This document shows, one piece after another, positions 1 through 5,373 of a stretch of DNA of 5,373 nt. Location: positions 1 through 5,373 of the forward strand of contig JAFDCA010000334.1 of NCBI GenBank assembly GCA_019313025.1, in the 5' to 3' direction. The translations under genes were made by a program, and so were the position numbers. Position 1 is the stretch's first letter. The number at the start of each line of letters is the position of its first letter. The notes under the pieces are model-generated. The model was not told the DNA's origin. It saw nothing but the letters and a program-made list of their open reading frames with translations, and did no database searches. This stretch comes from Deltaproteobacteria bacterium. Its GTDB lineage: Bacteria > Desulfobacterota > Desulfobacteria > Desulfobacterales > UBA11574.

Positions 1-2697
1 AGGGAAGAAGTGGCCAAAGAGGTGATCACAGAGGTCATCAATAACACGAACGATGTGCGGTTCGGATTGATGCGGTTCAATAACAACGGCACCAATGCTC
101 AGGGTGGATATTTGGTTGCCGAATGCGGTTCGGACAAAAGCACTTTAATTAATGCCGTAAACGCTTTTACATCCAACGGATATACGCCGCTGGCCGAAAC
201 TCTGGCCGAAGCCGGTCTTTATTTGGCCGGGAAAACAAGCTGGTACAACGGCACCTCGGGATCCTATGATTCCAACTGCGATACAAGCGGGTCGGACTGC
301 AAGCAGTATACCAGTCCCATGCAGTATCGCTGCCAGAAAAACTATATCATCCTCATGACAGACGGCGATTCGACCCAGGATCAGGATTCGAAACTGACTT
401 CCGGCACCTATATCAACGGGGATACCATCGGCGATTATGACAATGACGGCAACGATACGGGAGTGGCACCTGCGCCTGTTTATTCGTCAAGCGGTTCCGA
501 TTATCTGGACGATGTAGCCAAATATCTTTACGATAATGATATCAATTCTTCTTTAGGTGCTTCCGGTGATACATTTGAGAAACAAAATGTCGTTGTTTAT
601 ACCATCGGCTTTAGAACAGACAAACAGCTTTTGGCAGAGACGGCATACAATGGTGGCGGCCTGTATTACACGGCGAACAGCATTTCAGGCCTTACAGCGG
701 CATTTGAAAAAATCATGACCGACATTGCGGATGTAAATTCGGTGTTTGTTTCCCCGGTGGTTCCCATGAGCCAGATGAACCGGACCTTTGCAGGGAGTTC
801 TCTCTATGTGGGTTTTTTTAAACCACAGTCTGACGGCCATTGGGCCGGGAACATCAAAAAATACGGCCTTAATGATCAGGGAATTATCGTCGATGCCTTA
901 GGTAACCCCGCCACATTGGATGATGGAAAGATCAAAGACAATGCCCAGTCTTTCTGGTCCACGTCTCCGGATGGTCCCAATGTGCTCGAGGGAGGCATCG
1001 GCACAAAACTTCTGGATCAGGCAACCCGCAATCTATATACCTATATGGGATCATCAACAGATCTGACCCATTCAACCAATGCCTTTTCGACTTCCAACAC
1101 GGATATCACGGCGACAACTTTGTCGGTGGGTTCGGCAGCGGAAAAAGATAGTGTGATTGACGATATATATGGTGTGGGCAAAACGTGGAAACTGGGAGAT
1201 GTCCTTCACTCAAAACCGGCGGTGGTACACTATGATACCGATGGAAACGGCAGTCTGGATGAATCGTTTATCTTTACAGGGACCAATGACGGGATCATGC
1301 ATTGCTTCAAAGACAGTGACGCCAGTGAGGTGTGGGGATTCATCCCTCCGGATCAATTGACCCGGTTAAAGGAACTTTCAGACGGAAGCACGAATCACAA
1401 ATACTTTGTGGACGGTGTTCCGGTGGTCTATCAAGATACCGGCCAGAAAATTCTGTTTTTCGGAGAACGCCGGGGCGGTTATAATTATTATGCCCTGGAT
1501 GTTACCACCTACTATTCACCGAGCTATCTTTATTCAATAGGACCGACATTTTTGGTCGGTGAGGATGGGAATAACGATATGAGTGCAGACGGTGCCGGCG
1601 CCACCCTGGGCCAGTCTTGGTCTCAACCGACCGTCCATGAGATCCAGACCTCAAGTGGACCGGAGACTGTTTTTTTAATGGCCGGGGGATATGATACCAA
1701 CCAGGACAAGGAACCGAATGACCCGATGAATCCACCGCCACCGGCCGATCCTCAAGCTCCTACGGATTCTTCAGGAAGGGCGGTGTTTACCGTCAGAGTA
1801 TCAGACGGCGCCGTGAGTAAATTGAATGTCAATGCTGGGTACTATGCGGACATGACCCATTGCATCGTGGATGTTGCGGGATTCGATTCCAACGGCAATC
1901 AGTATACAAACCGGGTGTATGCCGGAGATCTTGCCGGAAACATGTTCGCTTTTGAAGATGACGATGGTGACGGCGCCTGGAGCCGTAGAAAGTTGTTTTC
2001 AGCATCGGCGGTTGACGGGGTCAAGAGAAAGATCTTTTATTCACCGGATGCGGTTGGGGAAAGATATGGCGAGATGATTTTTTTCGGTACCGGGGATCGG
2101 GCGGATCCTGAAGAGACCGGGGTGGTCAATCGAATATATGCCATTAAAAACGAATGGACCGGTGCAGGGTTTACCACCCTCACCGAATCCGATCTGGTAG
2201 ATGTTACAGAAAACCTTATTGTACTCGGTACTGAGCAACAACGAGCCGATACGCGGGCAGCGCTCGAAACTTCAAAAGGCTGGTACATCCGGTTGGAAAA
2301 TTTAGGGGAAAAGATGACCTCTGCCGTGACGGTGTTTGACGGCGTGGTCTATTTTACCACATATACCCCTGAATCCGGCGGCCCTCCGCCTGCTGATCCG
2401 TGCGTGGCTGTTTCAGGCAGGGGAGAAGCCCGTCTATATGCCGTAAATTACAAAACCGGAGAGGCGGCCTTTTATTGGAGTGATATATACGAAGAAGATG
2501 GAGAACATAATGAGGTTTTAAAGGGGAAATACGATCGAACCAAGATTATCGGAACATCCATTGCATCGGCGCCGGTAATTGCCGTGCTCAGAGGCGGACC
2601 GCAGATTTATATCGGTGTTGAAGGCGGTGTTGAAAATGAAGATCCCGGTGTCACGAAAACTTTTGAAACCTTTTTTTGGCGGCAGATGGATAATTAA
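1..2697 (+). CDS. pilY1: PilY1/PilC-type type IV pilus tip protein (VWA + beta-propeller), 5'-partial
   Basis: Type IV pilus-associated adhesin, exported and expected at the pilus tip or outer surface, where PilY1/PilC proteins promote pilus extension, adhesion and surface sensing. The frame is open from base 1, so the N-terminus lies upstream. A GTG at base 10 is not a credible start, because it would fall inside the VWA domain. Residues below are counted from that GTG. Residues 1-240 are the rest of a von Willebrand A domain: the DxSxS MIDAS motif is cut off, but the GYTPLAET segment (T59) and MTDGD (D118) remain. Residues ~395-700 carry family hallmarks of the PilC/PilY propeller: LGDVLHSKP (395-403), GTNDGIMHCF (424-433), HKYFVDG, ERRGGYNYYALDVT and VYAGDLAGN (636-644). 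The C-terminus has DPC...ARLYAVNY and ends in FFWRQMDN. Several Asp/Asn loops resemble calcium sites. Family assignment is very secure; function in this host is inferred. Confidence 0.95.
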   Translation, partial: REEVAKEVITEVINNTNDVRFGLMRFNNNGTNAQGGYLVAECGSDKSTLINAVNAFTSNGYTPLAETLAEAGLYLAGKTSWYNGTSGSYDSNCDTSGSDCKQYTSPMQYRCQKNYIILMTDGDSTQDQDSKLTSGTYINGDTIGDYDNDGNDTGVAPAPVYSSSGSDYLDDVAKYLYDNDINSSLGASGDTFEKQNVVVYTIGFRTDKQLLAETAYNGGGLYYTANSISGLTAAFEKIMTDIADVNSVFVSPVVPMSQMNRTFAGSSLYVGFFKPQSDGHWAGNIKKYGLNDQGIIVDALGNPATLDDGKIKDNAQSFWSTSPDGPNVLEGGIGTKLLDQATRNLYTYMGSSTDLTHSTNAFSTSNTDITATTLSVGSAAEKDSVIDDIYGVGKTWKLGDVLHSKPAVVHYDTDGNGSLDESFIFTGTNDGIMHCFKDSDASEVWGFIPPDQLTRLKELSDGSTNHKYFVDGVPVVYQDTGQKILFFGERRGGYNYYALDVTTYYSPSYLYSIGPTFLVGEDGNNDMSADGAGATLGQSWSQPTVHEIQTSSGPETVFLMAGGYDTNQDKEPNDPMNPPPPADPQAPTDSSGRAVFTVRVSDGAVSKLNVNAGYYADMTHCIVDVAGFDSNGNQYTNRVYAGDLAGNMFAFEDDDGDGAWSRRKLFSASAVDGVKRKIFYSPDAVGERYGEMIFFGTGDRADPEETGVVNRIYAIKNEWTGAGFTTLTESDLVDVTENLIVLGTEQQRADTRAALETSKGWYIRLENLGEKMTSAVTVFDGVVYFTTYTPESGGPPPADPCVAVSGRGEARLYAVNYKTGEAAFYWSDIYEEDGEHNEVLKGKYDRTKIIGTSIASAPVIAVLRGGPQIYIGVEGGVENEDPGVTKTFETFFWRQMDN

Positions 2698-2698
2698 C

Positions 2699-2704
2699 AG
2701 GAGG
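2699..2704 (+). promoter_or_regulatory. Shine-Dalgarno AGGAGG for the small exported protein gene
   Basis: A perfect AGGAGG core lies just after the pilY1 stop codon, with four bases (CTTT) between it and the ATG at 2709. It fixes that start codon and is by far the strongest ribosome-binding site in the window. This suggests the small protein is translated efficiently and independently of ribosomes finishing pilY1. Confidence 0.85.
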
Positions 2705-2708
2705 CTTT

Positions 2709-3101
2709 ATGAACTATACAACGATCATCAGAAATATCGTGCTATTCTTTTTTGTTTTAGGTTTGGGTCTAATGTCGTATCCCAATAGAGCAGCGGCATT
2801 CTCAAAGAAGCGTATCGATTTTGATCATATAAAACCCGTTGAAATTAATGCGGTGATTCATGACATCAACCTCAACGAAAAGTACTTGATCGTCGGAGAA
2901 CAAACGGTATATTTGGTCGAATTTAAATTGGGCAGCGATGAATATCGATCTGCGTTCGTGGACGAAAGGGGTGATACGTCTTATATTACTTCTTTGATTG
3001 CTTCCAGATGGAGAGGCAAAAGGGTGCTTGTGAGAGGTTTCAGGCTTGACAATGGAGATATTGTGGCTGGAACCATAAAAAGAATTCGATCCAGACGATA
3101 A
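2709..3101 (+). CDS. Small exported protein of unknown function, downstream of pilY1
   Basis: 130 residues; I do not recognise a named family. Residues 1-30 form a clear Sec signal peptide: a short polar/basic N-region ending at R8, a hydrophobic core at about 10-22 (IVLFFFVLGLGLM), and an A28-A29-A30 cleavage site. The mature part is ~100 residues. It alternates short hydrophobic beta-like stretches (VEINAVIHDI, KYLIVGEQTVYLVEF, RVLVRGFRL, DIVAGTIKRI) with charged turns and ends in a basic tail, IRSRR. That pattern fits a small all-beta, possibly OB-like, periplasmic domain, but this is inference. There is no Cys in the protein, so no lipobox. The start is set by AGGAGG at 2699. The gene begins 11 bases after pilY1 and is probably in the same operon, so a role in pilus tip assembly or PilY1 secretion is a reasonable guess. 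Confidence 0.85.
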   Translation: MNYTTIIRNIVLFFFVLGLGLMSYPNRAAAFSKKRIDFDHIKPVEINAVIHDINLNEKYLIVGEQTVYLVEFKLGSDEYRSAFVDERGDTSYITSLIASRWRGKRVLVRGFRLDNGDIVAGTIKRIRSRR

Positions 3102-3123
3102 TAAAAATAACAATAAATGGTTT

Positions 3124-4164
3124 ATGCATGATCATCACCGGCCCATGAATTCAGCATTTAAAGAAACGCCAAAAAATAACAGGATGAATGCATCAGGTGC
3201 GATGCCCAAATGGAAAATCCTGCTGAATGCGTTTGCCCCGGTCTATTTTATTTGTTTTTCAGTATTTCGGTGTTATGTGGAGACCGGTCTTTTGACAAAG
3301 CATAGTTATTTTTCCTATTATGTTGCATTGCATCATACCCTTTGGAATGCTTCCACGATCTTGTTGATTATTCTGTTAATGCATCTTATATTAAAGGTTC
3401 CCGTGGTTCGTTTGATTTGGGTGATGTATGGCGTCACTTTAATGGGGATTCCCCTTTTGTACGCAATGATCACACAAGAACATCTGCAGCTTGAATACTT
3501 AAGGGGATCTTTTTCCGACATTATCGGTTATATTGCAACATTTTGCTGGGCATATACAAAAAACAGGCCGTTGACCATTGAGTTGCTGGTGATTTTTTTA
3601 GGCATGGTCGCTGTAGGGTACGCTTATACTCGGAGCCGGATTCGCGCGTTATATCTGGCGCTGGCGGTCTATATCGTCGGGAATATCCTTGCCATCAATT
3701 GGGTGGGCCCGATACGAACCTCTAAATCAGTGGTTTTATTCCAGACCCAATGGAGTCACCATCAGTTCATGGCTGCATTTTGGCTGACCATGCTCACGGT
3801 CATTTCCATTCTCTTTATCTGGCAGGCCGGGTGGTTTGGCGGCAACAAGCGCTCATGGATATATGCAGCCGCAGCAGCCGCAAGCATATGGATGGTTCAG
3901 GCGATTGTTTTCAAATATACCGGATGGCTGTTCAACCGGCCATTTGACATCTTCATGTCGGGTTTGCCGGTAGTTACGTTAACTTTTTTTGGCGCAAGGC
4001 TTTTATCTTCTGAACGTGGTATTTTTTCCGGTTGGACCTTTGGATCTATGGGTATTGTTTTTTTGATGCAGCTGGCTGTGATAGGTCCGATATATTTTAA
4101 CCAAATGAAAACGAACCTTCCATTTCTACTCCATATCATCCCGGGGTATAGGTTTGGGATCTGA
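3124..4164 (+). CDS. Polytopic inner-membrane protein of unknown function
   Basis: 346 residues from the ATG at 3124; not a family I can name. After a hydrophilic N-terminal ~30 residues there are about 8 to 10 hydrophobic helices, at roughly 32-48, 64-90, 94-116, 130-144, 150-169, 173-195, 215-238, 244-264, 274-294 and 303-325. Polar residues sit at helix starts in two paired-histidine motifs, HHTLWN (70-75) and SHHQF (211-215). An alanine run (248-253) lies in a late helix. The start is uncertain. There is no good Shine-Dalgarno before 3124, and in-frame ATGs occur at 3145, 3184 and 3202. The last gives MPKWKILL immediately before helix 1, a typical membrane-protein N-terminus. The stop is 5 bases before the UbiA-family gene, so the two are very likely translationally coupled and may act together in the membrane. 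It could be an integral membrane enzyme or a transporter/flippase. Confidence 0.85.
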   Translation: MHDHHRPMNSAFKETPKNNRMNASGAMPKWKILLNAFAPVYFICFSVFRCYVETGLLTKHSYFSYYVALHHTLWNASTILLIILLMHLILKVPVVRLIWVMYGVTLMGIPLLYAMITQEHLQLEYLRGSFSDIIGYIATFCWAYTKNRPLTIELLVIFLGMVAVGYAYTRSRIRALYLALAVYIVGNILAINWVGPIRTSKSVVLFQTQWSHHQFMAAFWLTMLTVISILFIWQAGWFGGNKRSWIYAAAAAASIWMVQAIVFKYTGWLFNRPFDIFMSGLPVVTLTFFGARLLSSERGIFSGWTFGSMGIVFLMQLAVIGPIYFNQMKTNLPFLLHIIPGYRFGI

Positions 4165-4169
4165 CTTGG

Positions 4170-4997
4170 ATGCTTTCATATTTCCAATTATGCCGTATCG
4201 ATGCGGCGCTTATCGCCTTTTTTTCATATCTGGTTGGGGCGGAGCTGGGTGGAGGTGCACATTGGCATGATATTGTTGTTGCCATTTCGGTGACACTGAT
4301 TTCAACAAATTTTATCTACAGCTTCAATTCATGGGCAGATCGAGAGCTTGACAGGATAAGCAAACCCAATAGACCCATTCCTTCCGGAAAGATTAAACCG
4401 TCCCATGCCCTTATTTATTCATTGGTGCTTCTCGTCTTTTCATTTGTTTATCCATGGTTTGTATATAAATCCTATTTAACGTTATTTCTTTTTTTACTTC
4501 TCCCCATACTCGGCCTTTTATATTCTGCAAAACCAATCCGTTTAAGACGATATCCGATACCGGCAGCGATCACGATCAGTTTAGGACTGATAACACCCAT
4601 AATGCTCGGTTATTTTATGAACCGAGCGGATACCGAAATGGTCGCTTTATTTACCGTACTGTTTTTATTTTGTTTAAGTATTGTTCCTTTGAAGAAAATA
4701 GAAGAGGTGGAAGAGGACAGAAAGACCGGGGACAGAAACCTGTATTCAGAATGGGGGGTGTTGCTTTTAATCTGGCCGTTATCCGGCTTGTTGTTGGGAC
4801 TTATTTTGATACTTTTTTTTGATTTCGGGAATGTATTGAAGACGTACCTATTCATCCTAATCATTAGTTCAATAGCCTGTATTTTTATATTCAGCAGGTT
4901 TAAGAATAAGTTGTATTTATTATATCAAACGATGATTTATATGGTCATCATTGAAATCGGTATTTTTTATTGGCTGTTAAAATTGATGGAATCATAA
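4170..4997 (+). CDS. UbiA-superfamily membrane prenyltransferase
   Basis: 275 residues, close to the usual 270-300 of the family. UbiA enzymes are Mg2+-dependent intramembrane transferases that move an isoprenyl chain from its diphosphate onto an aromatic ring, quinone precursor, sugar phosphate or glycerol phosphate. Motif 1 is intact: N53-SWA-D57-REL-D61, followed by the typical KPNRPIPSGKI (65-75). The central YSAKPIRLRR (118-127) is also typical. Motif 2, normally DxxxD in a context like DIEDVEGDR, reads here K176-I-E-E179-V-E-E-D183-R, followed by G187. The second Asp survives, the first is Glu, and an often conserved Asp three residues earlier is Lys. About nine hydrophobic helices are visible (e.g. 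12-30, 35-53, 80-118, 131-148, 156-172, 196-217, 250-270). The gene starts 5 bases after the membrane-protein gene; a weak GGGA lies at 4156-4159. Superfamily is secure; substrate is unknown. It is not obviously a true 4-hydroxybenzoate UbiA, a MenA or a heme O synthase. Confidence 0.9.
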   Translation: MLSYFQLCRIDAALIAFFSYLVGAELGGGAHWHDIVVAISVTLISTNFIYSFNSWADRELDRISKPNRPIPSGKIKPSHALIYSLVLLVFSFVYPWFVYKSYLTLFLFLLLPILGLLYSAKPIRLRRYPIPAAITISLGLITPIMLGYFMNRADTEMVALFTVLFLFCLSIVPLKKIEEVEEDRKTGDRNLYSEWGVLLLIWPLSGLLLGLILILFFDFGNVLKTYLFILIISSIACIFIFSRFKNKLYLLYQTMIYMVIIEIGIFYWLLKLMES

Positions 4998-5018
4998 AAT
5001 ATCTTTTTCAAAGCGAAT

Positions 5019-5300
5019 ATGAAAACCATACGAAAAGAGATCATGTTGCTTTTAGGTGATAAAGAGATGAGCGCCAGGGGAATCTCTTCTGCGGTGGGTA
5101 TTGGGGAAAAAAAAGTCTATGCTCATCTTTTTCATATTTCGCGTTCTGTCAAACATCAAGGGAAAAAACTGATCATTAAACCCGCCGAATGCTTGGGATG
5201 TGGATACGTCTTTGAAAAACGAAAACGTTTCACACGTCCCAGCCGCTGTCCGATTTGCAAAAGCGAATACATCCAGAACCCTATGTATCGAGTTGGTTAG
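5019..5300 (+). CDS. Predicted transcriptional regulator: HTH fused to C-terminal zinc ribbon (COG3357-like)
   Basis: 93 residues. Residues 1-50 look like a small winged-helix/HTH domain: IRKEIMLLLGDKEMSARGI, then SSAVGIGEKKVYAHLFHISRS as the likely recognition region, and a short basic wing around KHQGKKLIIKP. Residues 58-80 form a zinc ribbon with two CxxC knuckles, C58-LG-C61 and C77-PI-C80, separated by the basic stretch EKRKRFTRPSR. The layout, including AECLGCGYVF and PSRCPICKS, matches the predicted-regulator family COG3357, frequent in archaea and present in some bacteria; that identification is from memory of the family. The gene lies 21 bases after the UbiA-family gene on the same strand, so co-transcription is likely. 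It may sense zinc or redox state, or simply be a structural-zinc DNA-binding protein. No strong Shine-Dalgarno is visible before the ATG, but the start fits the domain boundary. Confidence 0.85.
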   Translation: MKTIRKEIMLLLGDKEMSARGISSAVGIGEKKVYAHLFHISRSVKHQGKKLIIKPAECLGCGYVFEKRKRFTRPSRCPICKSEYIQNPMYRVG

Positions 5301-5373
5301 TTCAGTGTTCATCCGTAAATGCCCCTTTTTCCGCTGTTCGGCGTTCTCCGAGGCTTTTCTGCTGCGACAGACG
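5301..5373. other. Downstream flank with no supported gene
   Basis: These 73 bases hold no convincing hairpin-plus-T-run terminator and no recognisable promoter. On the minus strand one frame is open from the window edge to a TGA at 5302-5304. It reads as a hydrophilic tail (SLGERRTAEKGAFTDEH), so it could be the 3' end of a convergent gene. On the plus strand an ATG at 5319 is open to the edge but has no ribosome-binding site. Neither is long enough to call. Confidence 0.3.

Noticed and set aside
10..12. GTG as the start codon of the pilus gene
   Set aside because: The frame is open to base 1, and starting here would remove the first strand and DxSxS motif of the VWA domain. The gene is simply cut by the window edge.
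1542..1560. Hairpin ACCGAC / GTCGGT with a T-rich loop
   Set aside because: Only a 6-bp stem, inside the pilY1 propeller coding sequence, with no T-run after the stem; not a terminator.
2802..3113. Minus-strand open frame of 103 codons opposite the small exported protein
   Set aside because: The plus-strand gene has a perfect Shine-Dalgarno, a signal peptide and operon-like spacing. The opposite frame has none of these.
3117..3131. Four-codon mini-ORF (ATG GTT TAT GCA TGA) overlapping the start of the membrane-protein gene
   Set aside because: It could act as a translational leader, but it has no ribosome-binding site and such short frames are common by chance.
4604..4627. Perfect 8-bp inverted repeat (GCTCGGTT / AACCGAGC, 8-base loop)
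   Set aside because: It lies inside the UbiA-family coding sequence with no T-run after it. About one such match is expected by chance in a window of this size.
5052..5312. Minus-strand open frame of 86 codons beginning MNTELTN
   Set aside because: It lies opposite the zinc-ribbon gene, whose two CxxC knuckles and HTH pattern show that the plus strand is coding. Its own sequence shows no domain.
5302..5373. Minus-strand open frame ending in TGA at 5302-5304, as the tail of a convergent gene
   Set aside because: Only 23 codons are visible and no motif is recognised. It is plausible but unsupported, so it is only mentioned in the flank entry.

Overview
The window holds five consecutive genes, all on the + strand and packed with gaps of 5 to 22 bases. 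It suggests a Gram-negative bacterium with type IV pili. The style of the PilY1-like protein, the moderate G+C and the pairing with a Zn-ribbon/HTH protein of a largely archaeal-type family would fit a Desulfobacterota (deltaproteobacterial) genome. That taxonomic guess is inference only, since no rRNA or other marker is present.

Region 1 (1-2697) is the C-terminal ~898 residues of a PilY1/PilC-type pilus tip protein. Its 5' end is cut by the window edge: the first MIDAS motif of the von Willebrand A domain is missing, but the rest of that domain, the beta-propeller and the C-terminus are intact. Region 2 (2709-3101) is a small exported protein of unknown function with a textbook Shine-Dalgarno, 11 bases after the pilus gene. 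Together they look like the end of a type IV pilus minor-pilin/tip operon.

Region 3 (3124-5300) holds three genes of different character: a polytopic membrane protein that I do not recognise, a UbiA-superfamily prenyltransferase with an altered second Asp motif, and a small winged-helix/zinc-ribbon predicted regulator (COG3357-like). The UbiA gene is markedly AT-rich compared with the pilus gene. The membrane protein and the UbiA enzyme are almost certainly translated together, being 5 bases apart. They may form a prenyl-lipid or prenyl-quinone modification unit, with the zinc-ribbon protein as a possible local regulator, but neither substrate nor product can be read from the sequence.

The last 73 bases (5301-5373) contain no convincing gene or terminator. 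I see no tRNA, rRNA, CRISPR array, insertion sequence or clear rho-independent terminator anywhere. The best candidates for something new are the uncharacterised membrane-protein/UbiA/Zn-ribbon cassette and the unusual distribution of calcium-type loops in the PilY1 homologue.
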